This document shows positions 8,216 to 15,843 of a stretch of 64,000 nucleotides of DNA, in pieces (the stretch's first letter is position 1; each line of letters opens with the position of its first letter). The DNA is from Acidobacteriota bacterium (lineage in GTDB: Bacteria; Acidobacteriota; Vicinamibacteria; Vicinamibacterales; Fen-181): contig PMZR01000124.1 of NCBI GenBank assembly GCA_003170135.1, positions 21,020 to 85,019 on the forward strand, written 5' to 3'. Below the pieces are notes generated by a model. The model was not told the DNA's origin and ran no database searches. It worked only from the letters and a program-made list of their open reading frames with translations. The translations under genes were made by a program, and so were the position numbers.

Positions 8216-9871
8216 CTAGGACGCGGGCTGTCCGCGGTACTTGAGCACGAAGATCGTCAGGTCGTCGCGCGCGGGCGCGCCGGCGCAGAACTGCGACACC
8301 TCCTGCAGGACGCGCTCGAGCAGCGCCGGCGGGTCGAGCGTCGCCGCGTGCCGCATGACCAGATCCTCGATTCGCGCGTCGCCGAATTCGTTGCCAGCCG
8401 CGTCATTGGCCTCGGGCAGTCCGTCGGAGAAGAGCAGCAGCAGGTCGCCGGGCTGCAGCGTCAGGCGGCCTTCCTCGTAATGGTTGTCCGCAAACAGGCC
8501 AAGCACGCAGCCGCCGGTTTCGAGTTTGCCGATGGCGCCGCCGGCCTTCACGAGCAGCGGGGGGTTGTGCCCGGCGTTGCAGTAGGTGAACGTCCCGTCC
8601 CGCGCCACGGCGCCGTAGAACATCGTCGCGAACTTGCCTTCGAACCGCCCGTAGAGCACCGTGTTGCCGACCGTGATCGCGGCGGCCGGGGAGGGGTCCG
8701 CAGTGACGTAGGCGGCGAAGGCGCCCTGGAGGGCCGCGGCGAGCAGCGCCGCGGGCACGCCCTTGCCCGAAATGTCGGCGACCGCGAAGCCGAAGCCGCC
8801 GTCCGGCAGGTCGTACACATCGAAGAAGTCGCCGCCGATCGCGCGACACGGGATCGTCGTCCCCGCGGCGTCGATGACCGGGGTCGATCGCTCGCATGAG
8901 GGCACGAGCATGCGCTGGATTTCGGCCGCGATATTCATCTCACGGTCCATTTGCGTCTTCTCGATCGCTTCCCGGTAGAGGCGCGCATGCTCAATCGCCA
9001 CCGACGCTTCGGTCGCCAGGGTTTCGATCGCCTCGACGGTCGGCGGTGACAGCAGGTCGCCCTTCTCGCGGCCGTCCAGGTAGAGCACGCCGATCTTCCG
9101 TGGTTCGCGCGGCGCGTCCGGTGCGCCGCCGTAGGGCACCAGGTGCAGCGGCACGCACAGCACGTGCCGGATGCCGAGCGCGATCGTGCCGGCGTGCAGG
9201 TTGGCCACGTCGCCATCGAGCAGGTCCGAGACGATGCGAACCTCGCCGCTGTCGAAGACCTGTTCGGGGATCTTCCGCGACGTGTCGAAGCGGGTGCCGG
9301 GCAGCGTCTGGCGGTGGCGCGAGCGGCCGAGCATGAATTCGAGCGCGCCCGCGGGGTTGGCGAGCATCACGAAGCCGCGCTCGGCGCCGGCCAGATCGAT
9401 CGCCGAATCGATGACCAGCGCGAGGACCTCGTCCAGGACGCGGCCCGAGCCGAGTGCCCGCAGGCCGTCGAGCAGGGCCGTGACGTGGCGCAGGCCGCTG
9501 ACGACCGAGGTGGACGTGGGTTCCGTGGACGCGGCACTCTCCAGCACGAACACGGCCATGGCGCCGCCGCTCCTGCCGAAGCGGATCGTGTCGCGGTGCT
9601 GCAGTGTCTGCTCGGTGACCTGCTGGTCGTTCACGAACGTGCCGTAGCGCGAACCGCGGTCGCGGATGGCGTAGACGCCCGGCGCCTGCATCACGATTTC
9701 CGCGTGGTCGCGCGACACGTCACTGCCGGCCAGGCAGAGGTCGTTCTCGGCCCGCCGGCCCAGCGTGAGCTTCGCGCGATCGATCGGCACGACCCGCCGG
9801 CCGTTCTGGTCGGTCACGTCCAGCTGCGCGACGGGCTGCGTCGTCAGCGTCGGCGAATCCAGGCCGATCAT
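8216..9871 (-). CDS. FHA-GAF-PP2C (RsbU/SpoIIE-type) serine phosphatase
   Basis: The protein has 551 residues. An FHA domain occupies roughly 20-105, with GRRxxND, SRDHAEI and NGTxV-like (RYGTFVND) motifs that bind phosphothreonine. A GAF-type sensory domain spans ~145-305, followed by a short linker helix (QMDREMNIAAEIQRML) typical of RsbU-like proteins. A SpoIIE PP2C domain spans ~335-550, with GGDFFDVY, DISGKGVPAALL, NAGHNPP, LFSDGLPEA and DDLTIFV supplying the metal-binding aspartates. Such proteins usually dephosphorylate anti-anti-sigma factors in partner-switching cascades; no anti-sigma gene is adjacent. GGGAG lies 9 nt before the ATG. Confidence 0.92.
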   Translation of the reverse strand: MIGLDSPTLTTQPVAQLDVTDQNGRRVVPIDRAKLTLGRRAENDLCLAGSDVSRDHAEIVMQAPGVYAIRDRGSRYGTFVNDQQVTEQTLQHRDTIRFGRSGGAMAVFVLESAASTEPTSTSVVSGLRHVTALLDGLRALGSGRVLDEVLALVIDSAIDLAGAERGFVMLANPAGALEFMLGRSRHRQTLPGTRFDTSRKIPEQVFDSGEVRIVSDLLDGDVANLHAGTIALGIRHVLCVPLHLVPYGGAPDAPREPRKIGVLYLDGREKGDLLSPPTVEAIETLATEASVAIEHARLYREAIEKTQMDREMNIAAEIQRMLVPSCERSTPVIDAAGTTIPCRAIGGDFFDVYDLPDGGFGFAVADISGKGVPAALLAAALQGAFAAYVTADPSPAAAITVGNTVLYGRFEGKFATMFYGAVARDGTFTYCNAGHNPPLLVKAGGAIGKLETGGCVLGLFADNHYEEGRLTLQPGDLLLLFSDGLPEANDAAGNEFGDARIEDLVMRHAATLDPPALLERVLQEVSQFCAGAPARDDLTIFVLKYRGQPAS

Positions 9872-9957
9872 GGCTGCACTCCCGCGTTGCGAAACTCCGC
9901 ACCGTGACAGGATCAGCCGAAATGGTAGGATGCCGCCGGGCGCCAGTCAACGGGCAT

Positions 9958-10914
9958 TCAGACCCCCGTCACCTCGTCCAGCAACCGCCGCTGCCCGGTC
10001 AATTGCTGAATCGCGGTGACGTCCTGCACCGTCTCGAGGCACCCGAGGTAGGCGCCGTCCTGGCCGTGGACCGCGAAGTAGCGGATGTGCACCTTGCGGC
10101 CGGCGAGATCCATCCAGAACTCGGCGACCTTGCGCTGACCCGCCTTGAAGCTGGCCAGAATCGCGTTCACGCGGTCCACGCTCTTCTCCGGGTGGCACTG
10201 CTGCACCGGCATGCCGATGACGCCACGCGTCCGGCCGAAGATCTTCGGCAGGTTCTCGTGGCTGAAGTACCGCACGCGATCCTGCGCGTCCACGAAGGAC
10301 AACTCGATCGGCAGCGTGTTCAGCATCGCGGCAAGCACGTGCGGCTCGAGGCCGGCGACGAGATCATCGAGACGGCCGGCGGCGATGATCCGGTTCGCGA
10401 GCGCGTAGTAGCGCTGGCGCGTGTCGGGTCCGGCCGACGCTTCGACGCGTTCGATGCCCGTCACGACGGCCTGCGCGTGGGTTGGCTGCATCACGCGCCT
10501 GGCCATCGGGTAGAGGATGTCGTTCTCCTTCCAGTAGTGGTTCTTGAGCAGGGTGGCGTATTCCGCGAAGATGGCCTTCAGGCCCTCCAGCCGGCTGTCG
10601 TCTCCGGCGACGTACGCCCGGCCGAGCGCGACGAAGCGCGCGAGGAGCCGCTTGCTCTCTTCGTGCTCCTGCAGCATCACGCCCAGCGGGCCGCCCTGTC
10701 GGGGCACACCGAGCCGCTCGATGAGGGGGAACAGGTGGTCTTCCTCTTTCCTGTTGTGACACTGGTCCACGTAGCACTCGAAGTACTCGACGGTCTCGCC
10801 GACCAGGCGCTTCGGCGGCCCGCCCGGCGTCTCGAACGCGCGCCCGACGGCGTCGATCACGCGCTCGGTCATTTCATGGTCCGCCATCAGAAGATCAGTC
10901 CACGTCTCACTCAT
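9958..10914 (-). CDS. Hemerythrin (HHE) plus PAS-domain protein
   Basis: The protein has 318 residues. The N-terminal half is a four-helix HHE hemerythrin fold with candidate iron ligands in MADHEMTE, DQCHNRKEEDHLFP, LQEHEESK and KNHYWKENDILYP. The C-terminal half is a PAS domain (NTLPIELSFVDAQDRVRYF to YLGCLETVQDVT) of the type found in DUF438/hemerythrin fusions. An O2- or NO-sensing role is likely by analogy. ATG 10914 is preceded by GGAGG at 5-nt spacing, so the longer in-frame extension upstream is rejected. No kinase or output domain is fused, so a partner protein is expected. Confidence 0.88.
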   Translation of the reverse strand: MSETWTDLLMADHEMTERVIDAVGRAFETPGGPPKRLVGETVEYFECYVDQCHNRKEEDHLFPLIERLGVPRQGGPLGVMLQEHEESKRLLARFVALGRAYVAGDDSRLEGLKAIFAEYATLLKNHYWKENDILYPMARRVMQPTHAQAVVTGIERVEASAGPDTRQRYYALANRIIAAGRLDDLVAGLEPHVLAAMLNTLPIELSFVDAQDRVRYFSHENLPKIFGRTRGVIGMPVQQCHPEKSVDRVNAILASFKAGQRKVAEFWMDLAGRKVHIRYFAVHGQDGAYLGCLETVQDVTAIQQLTGQRRLLDEVTGV

Positions 10915-11011
10915 CAATACCTCCGTTTCGACCCTCCAGTCTTGCCCAGTTTCCGGCGGCGCGTCTATGACGACGGTCATATGGCGCGGCAGATCATGTG
11001 GCAGAAGACGT

Positions 11012-13240
11012 TCAGTCCTGCGCTTGCCGTTCGATGATCGACACCTGCTCGATGGTGTCGCCTTCGAGGATCGCGTCGACAACCTCCATGCCGCGCTCGA
11101 CCGTCGCGAACACCGTGTAGGTGTGGTCATAGCGGGCGTTGTCCACGAGGTTGATGTAGAACTGTGCGTCGCCGGTGTCCCGGCCCCGCGTCGAGATGCC
11201 CACGCTTGCGCGGCGGTTCGACGCCAGCCCGACTTCGTCGCGCATGAACGGACCATCGCCGGCGTACTCGTTCGCGCCGGGACTGCCGCCCTGGATGAGC
11301 GAGCCCGGTTCCACGCGGTGGAACGTGAGGCCGTTGTAGTAGCCCGCCCGTGCCAGGCGCGCGAAGCGCACCACGCTGGCCGGCGCGTCGGCGGTGAGCA
11401 GGGCGAGCGTGAACGTCGCGCCGCTCTTCATGCGGACGATCGCGGTCGCCCCGTCCAGTTGCCGCACGTCGTCCAGTGTCGGCGGCGCCGCCGCAGGCGA
11501 GGCGGCCGGCAAAACGGCGCGGTCGACGCCGGTCCACTGCCTGAGGATCGCCGCGGCCGAGGCGCCGACGCGCGGATCGGGATCGCGCACGTACGGCTCC
11601 AGCGTCCTGGCCTGCTCGCGGCCGCCCACCTCGCCGATCCGCTCGAGCAGCGCCAGGCGCGCGTCGCGTGAGGTGTCGCGGTGCGGCGTGGTCAGCGCGC
11701 CGAGCGCGCGGACGAGCGCGGGGAACGCGCGGGCGCGATCGGGCGTTCCCTTGAGCGCCCTGGCGGCGGTCAGCAGCAACTGGCCGTCGGTTCGCGCCAG
11801 TTCGCTGATGAACACCTCGTCTGCCGCGTGCTGTTCGACCTCGGACAAGCCGCTGACCGCGGCCGTGCGGACGTTGTCGTCGGTGTCGGCGGCCAGCGTC
11901 CGCAGCACGTCGCTCGATTTCGCGACGGCCGCGGCGCGCGCCGCATAGACGCGCACCTGCCAGACGGGACTGGCCGCGAAGCGGCGCAGCTGCGCGTCCG
12001 CCTGCTCGGGCGCCAGGCGCGCCAGCGACACGATCGCGTGCGCCGGCCGGTGCCACGGACCGTCGGCCGGAGGCAGCACCCGGACGAGGCCGCCCAGGAT
12101 CCGGGGCGCATCCGAGGTCGGCCCGCACTTGGGCAGCAGGTCGACGGCAAGCAGCGACACGTGCGGGCTCGGGTCGGCAACCGCCGTGAGCAGCACGCGG
12201 CATTCGGTGCCCTCCTGGTTGCGTCCCAGGGCCGAGAGCGCTTCGTACCGGACACGCCAGTGCGCGTCGCCCAGCCCGCGCATGACGATGGCCAGTCGCG
12301 CGCTTCGCGTGGCGCTGTCCGGCGCGCGCAGGCCGGCCGCCGCGTCGCGGACGGCGATGCGCCGCACCTCCCACTGCTCATCGTCCATCGCCGATCTCAG
12401 CGTCTGGTCGTCGGCGTCGGAGTGCGGCGCGAGCGCCAGCAGCGCCAGCCGCCGAACCCGCGCGACATCGTCCAGGTCCGGTTGACCGATGGCCCCCGCC
12501 TGTAGCTGCGACGGCAACTTGCGATCCGCGCGGTGGCCGATGGCGAGCGTTCGCAGGCGATCGATTGTTGCGGCGGCCGGGGTGAAGATCTTCGCGTTCT
12601 GACGCAGGAGCGACTCGAGCCCCTTCACGACGCGCACGAGCGCCGGGACGTCGGCATCCTGCGGCTTTGAGCCGGATCCGGCGGCCGGCGCAAACGTGGC
12701 GGCGACCAGGAGTGCCTCAATCGCCTGCGCGTCGGCGGCGGCCCGGTAAGGAAGGCGCCCAAGGCTCTCGCAGATGACGCCGCCTACCATAGGATCGGTC
12801 TCGCGCCCCAGCTGCCTGCGCAGCTCAGCGCCTGCCTGGGCGATGGCCGCGACCGGTGTGGCGGCTGCGGCGTTTGCCTGGCCCGTGCCTGCGCTGGTCG
12901 GCACGGCCTGCGCGAGCGCGTTCGCCGCCTCCGCCCGGACGCCGGCGTCAGGCGAGACCAGCAACGGCGCGATCAGGGAGATGAGGCTGGGACGTTCCAG
13001 CCGGCCGAGGGCGCGGACGGCGAGACGCTGAATCGCCGGATCCGGGTGGGCGAGCGCCGAGGTGAGCACGCGCAGATCGGCGTCCCCTGGCGCCCGTCTA
13101 TCCTCGGCGGCCAGAATCTGTGCGCGCAGGCTCGCCGGCGACCCTTGCGCCGATGGGCGTGCGGCCGGGCTCCAGACGGATCCGCACAGCACGAACGCCA
13201 CGATCCCACTGACGGTCCAGATCTTCTTGTCGTTTTGCAT
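11012..13240 (-). CDS. Exported HEAT-repeat protein with C-terminal cyclophilin-type peptidyl-prolyl isomerase
   Basis: This 742-residue protein has a signal peptide (KKIWTVSGIVAFVLCGSVWS). A long array of HEAT-like alpha repeats (for example HPDPAIQRLAVRALGRLE and SPDAGVRAEAANALAQAV) extends to about residue 560. The C-terminal ~165 residues form a cyclophilin domain with YYNGLTFHRV, FMRDEVG, GDAQFYINLVDN and HTYTVFATVERGMEVVD. The catalytic Arg is the one in FHRV. The likely role is periplasmic protein folding, with the HEAT scaffold binding clients. Cyclophilins usually have QGGDP here; this one has QGGSPGAN, so activity may be altered. ATG 13240 follows GGAGG closely, so the ORF extension upstream is not needed. 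Confidence 0.9.
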   Translation of the reverse strand: MQNDKKIWTVSGIVAFVLCGSVWSPAARPSAQGSPASLRAQILAAEDRRAPGDADLRVLTSALAHPDPAIQRLAVRALGRLERPSLISLIAPLLVSPDAGVRAEAANALAQAVPTSAGTGQANAAAATPVAAIAQAGAELRRQLGRETDPMVGGVICESLGRLPYRAAADAQAIEALLVAATFAPAAGSGSKPQDADVPALVRVVKGLESLLRQNAKIFTPAAATIDRLRTLAIGHRADRKLPSQLQAGAIGQPDLDDVARVRRLALLALAPHSDADDQTLRSAMDDEQWEVRRIAVRDAAAGLRAPDSATRSARLAIVMRGLGDAHWRVRYEALSALGRNQEGTECRVLLTAVADPSPHVSLLAVDLLPKCGPTSDAPRILGGLVRVLPPADGPWHRPAHAIVSLARLAPEQADAQLRRFAASPVWQVRVYAARAAAVAKSSDVLRTLAADTDDNVRTAAVSGLSEVEQHAADEVFISELARTDGQLLLTAARALKGTPDRARAFPALVRALGALTTPHRDTSRDARLALLERIGEVGGREQARTLEPYVRDPDPRVGASAAAILRQWTGVDRAVLPAASPAAAPPTLDDVRQLDGATAIVRMKSGATFTLALLTADAPASVVRFARLARAGYYNGLTFHRVEPGSLIQGGSPGANEYAGDGPFMRDEVGLASNRRASVGISTRGRDTGDAQFYINLVDNARYDHTYTVFATVERGMEVVDAILEGDTIEQVSIIERQAQD

Positions 13241-13440
13241 ATGCCTCCGCTCCGCGACGCCGACAGTATGCCGGGAAAATGGGGCGCCTTGGCAAAATAC
13301 TCCCGACCCCATTTCGCCGCGGGCGGCGGGTTGACCCTCTGCCGGGCTGGCGCGCGGGGCTTGACGGCGGTCCGGGCCGGCGATATATTTTGGTTGTTCG
13401 CCAAACAACGAACAACCGCTGCCGGGGGCGAGGCCGTCTC

Positions 13441-13538
13441 GGACATCGAACATCGAACTGCGGATTTCGGATTTCGGCCTTCGCCCTTCGGCCTTCGAAC
13501 TCCGGACTCCGGACTCCGGACTCCGGACTTTGAACATG
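13441..13538. repeat. Array of 14 degenerate 7-bp repeats running into a start codon
   Basis: Fourteen consecutive heptamers can be read in one phase from 13441: GGACATC, GAACATC, GAACTGC, GGATTTC twice, GGCCTTC, GCCCTTC, GGCCTTC, GAACTCC, GGACTCC three times, GGACTTT, GAACATG. The last unit contains the ATG (13536-13538) of the ArsR-type gene. GGACTCC is the reverse complement of the GGAGTCC unit found at 46429 and 59217. Confidence 0.85.
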
Positions 13539-13823
13539 GGCATCAACGATGTGTTCCAGGCGTTGAGCGATCCGACCAGGCGCGAGATCCTCCGCATCCT
13601 GCGCAAGCGCGACATGACGGCGGGGGACCTGGCGGAACGCTTCCCCTTGGCCAAGTCCACGTTGTCGGGGCATTTCCTGGTCCTCCGGCACGCCGGCCTC
13701 ATCGTTGCCGAAAAGCGGGGCACGAGCATCGTCTACAGCCTGAACGTGTCGGCCGTCGAGGAGGCCGTGTCGGGTGTCATGGAAACGCTCGGCGTCGGGC
13801 GAAAGAAACAGGGGGCGCGGTGA
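13536..13823 (+). CDS. ArsR/SdpR-type winged-helix repressor
   Basis: This 95-residue protein has the ArsR core: ALSDPTRREILRILRKRDMTAGDLAERF, then SKSTLSGHFLVLRHAGLIV-like recognition helices and a wing (KRGTSIVYSLN). It lacks the cysteine pairs of metal-sensing ArsR proteins. The next gene is an SdpI-like membrane protein overlapping by one base (TGATG), which is the arrangement of Bacillus sdpR-sdpI, where the repressor is sequestered by the membrane protein. The start is ATG 13536; an in-frame TTG at 13530 is the alternative. The heptamer array abuts the start, leaving no recognisable Shine-Dalgarno sequence. Confidence 0.88.
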   Translation: MGINDVFQALSDPTRREILRILRKRDMTAGDLAERFPLAKSTLSGHFLVLRHAGLIVAEKRGTSIVYSLNVSAVEEAVSGVMETLGVGRKKQGAR

Positions 13824-14503
13824 TGAGAATCGCGTGGAAGATCGAAGTGCCGCAGTGGATCATCCTGGCGGGCATGTTCGTGGCCGCCGGTGTCGCGTGG
13901 CCGTACGCGCCCGATCGGATCCCGGTACACTGGAACATCAACGGGCAGGTGGACCGCTACGGCGGCAGGTTCGAGGGCCTGTTCCTGATGCCGCTCGTGG
14001 CGTTGGGCATCTACGCGCTGCTGCTGGTGCTGCCGCGGATCGATCCCGGCCGCGCGAATTACGCGAGGTTCCGCGGTGCCTACAACGCCATTCGCATCGC
14101 CATCCTCGCGCTCTTCGCGGTGTTCGAAGCCGCGATGCAGGCGTGGGTCTGGACCGGCCATACGGACATCGCCGTCCTCGCGCCGCTTGCGACCGGGGCG
14201 ATGTGCGTGCTGTTTGGTGCCGTGCTCGGCAAGATCCGGCCGAACTGGTTCGTCGGCGTCCGCACGCCGTGGACGCTGTCGAGCAAAGTCTCCTGGGTGC
14301 GCACTCACCGGGCCGGAGGCTGGGTGCTCATGGCGGTCGGACTCGCGACGATTGTCGTGACCTTCCTCTCGGCCCGCCTCGCCATCTGGGTCCTCGTCGG
14401 CGGCCTGCTTTGCGGGTCCCTCGCCCTCGTCTTCTACTCCTACCTGCTGTGGCGGCAGGATCCGGACAAACTACCGCCGGCCGGCACGTTGCCCGCGGAT
14501 TAG
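13823..14503 (+). CDS. SdpI-like / DUF1648 membrane protein
   Basis: This 226-residue protein is rich in hydrophobic segments: ~8-28, 50-70, 88-108, 118-138 and two near the C-terminus. It carries the DUF1648 signature PDRIPVHWNINGQVDRYG near residues 31-48 and the SdpI-like NWFVGVRTPWTLSSKVSW around 138-155. In Bacillus, SdpI gives immunity to the SdpC toxin and acts as a receptor that sequesters SdpR; most homologues elsewhere have no toxin partner, and none is visible here. Translational coupling to the upstream ArsR-type gene is indicated by the one-base overlap. Confidence 0.87.
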   Translation: MRIAWKIEVPQWIILAGMFVAAGVAWPYAPDRIPVHWNINGQVDRYGGRFEGLFLMPLVALGIYALLLVLPRIDPGRANYARFRGAYNAIRIAILALFAVFEAAMQAWVWTGHTDIAVLAPLATGAMCVLFGAVLGKIRPNWFVGVRTPWTLSSKVSWVRTHRAGGWVLMAVGLATIVVTFLSARLAIWVLVGGLLCGSLALVFYSYLLWRQDPDKLPPAGTLPAD

Positions 14504-14634
14504 AGCGCGGGCTCGCTTGCGTTGACGCCGCGGGGATCGTGGATCTGGGGGGCTTCTCTGGGCCGCGGTTCGCGGCGGGTTGTGCGGACGCGTTCGTTGT
14601 CCGCGCCGCGACACACCGCTGTCTCTGTCAGAGG

Positions 14635-14862
14635 TCAGTGCGGCTGGACCGTTCGCTGCGCCGCCGATGCCTGCCCCGAGGAGGCAACCGACGACGCAAT
14701 GCCTGGCGCGGGCACGAGGTATCCCGGCTGGTGGCCGGGGTTGAGGCACCTTACCCCTTGCTCTTCAATGATTTGCACGGTTGGGCCGTCATAGGTTTCG
14801 TAGAGGCCCACGAAGCATCCGCACGAGATCACGCCGCTGCCGACGACTCGGAGAATCCGCAT
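14635..14862 (-). CDS. Small protein with CGC-x22-C-x4-H motif, function unknown
   Basis: This 75-residue protein has GGAG 9 nt upstream of ATG 14862. The motif VISCGCFVGLYETYDG gives C14 and C16, followed by C39 and H44 (RCLNPGHQPG). The spacing CGC-x22-C-x4-H recurs in the unlinked 82-residue protein at 52501-52749, which supports both as real coding genes of one family. The four potential ligands suggest a small zinc-binding fold, but nothing else identifies a function. The C-terminal ~20 residues are low complexity. It stands alone between the SdpI-like gene and the BON gene. Confidence 0.6.
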   Translation of the reverse strand: MRILRVVGSGVISCGCFVGLYETYDGPTVQIIEEQGVRCLNPGHQPGYLVPAPGIASSVASSGQASAAQRTVQPH

Positions 14863-14973
14863 GGCAGCACTCCGGGGGGCAACGGGGCACGGGCCGCGTT
14901 CGAGACAGCTGAGCCGTGTGCAATCTGCGGACCGACTCCTCCGGATCGGCCGATTTTCTGTGCAACGCTGCGG

Positions 14974-15741
14974 TCAGTGAACACGGGTCGACATCGGGCC
15001 GCTGGGACGCGGACCCTGAGGCCGGTCCGGCCGCGGTCCGACTTTGACCGGAATTGAAACGCCTCTCAGCGCTTGCTCGCAAAAGGCCACGATGGTCGCG
15101 AAGGGCGGCAAGCCGGTGTCGGCAACCGCCCGGGTCACCATCGCGAGGCCCAGGCCGGCGAGCCACATCCCGGCTTTGTCGTGTCGCAGCAGTCCCAGCG
15201 TCGTCAACGCGGCGCCGCCCGCGCCCACCAACGATTTGAGTGCCGGCGGCCAGGCATACGCGATCGGCGACACAATTCGTGCCGGTCGACCCTGGAGCGC
15301 CGGGACGTGCTCGCCCACGTCGTGCGCCTCGAGGCGATTGTCCACGCGAGTCACGCCTCGCACCGACGACACACCGCGGACAATCCCGGCGAGCTCGCTC
15401 CTGAACGCCGGCCCGCGCAGCGTAATCGCGCCATCCCGGACGGTGATTTCCACCGCTCCGGGATGCGACGACAGTCGTCCCAGCCTGGCGCGCACGCGCG
15501 CCTCGATCACCTCGTCTGGCGCGTCACTTTCGAAGAAACGCGACTGCAGCGACGCCGCGAGGCCCGTCGCCCGGTTCGCCACGTCGCGCGAGGTAGCGCC
15601 CACGACCCGCCCGGTCCTGTGCGCGGCCTTCGACAGTTTGTCTCGCGCCCGCGCGCGCCGCCGGTTGCCCAGTTGAGGATCGAGGGCGTACATCAGGCCG
15701 GCGCCAAGGCCTCTCGCGACGAGAATCACGGACCTGTTCAT
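14974..15741 (-). CDS. BON-domain protein
   Basis: The protein has 255 residues. The N-terminus MNRSVILVARGLGAGLMYAL followed by a DPQLGNRRRARARDK stretch is a short membrane-proximal segment common in BON proteins. The BON domain itself spans about 85-150 (VIEARVRARLGRL, AVEITVRDGAITLRGP, VRGVTRVDNRLE). A C-terminal segment (SLVGAGGAALTTLGLL and KAGMWLAGLGLAMVTRAVA) contains two short hydrophobic helices. BON domains bind phospholipid or polysaccharide and are often linked to envelope stress. ATG 15741 has GAGGA upstream; a 31-residue extension is possible but less likely. Confidence 0.85.
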   Translation of the reverse strand: MNRSVILVARGLGAGLMYALDPQLGNRRRARARDKLSKAAHRTGRVVGATSRDVANRATGLAASLQSRFFESDAPDEVIEARVRARLGRLSSHPGAVEITVRDGAITLRGPAFRSELAGIVRGVSSVRGVTRVDNRLEAHDVGEHVPALQGRPARIVSPIAYAWPPALKSLVGAGGAALTTLGLLRHDKAGMWLAGLGLAMVTRAVADTGLPPFATIVAFCEQALRGVSIPVKVGPRPDRPQGPRPSGPMSTRVH

Positions 15742-15843
15742 GATGTCCTCATCAGTCGGACATTCGGGCTGCATCCCGTGGACCTTCGCACACATGACTT
15801 GCGTGGAAGCTCGACCCGCCCCATACTTCGACAATAGGCGCCC

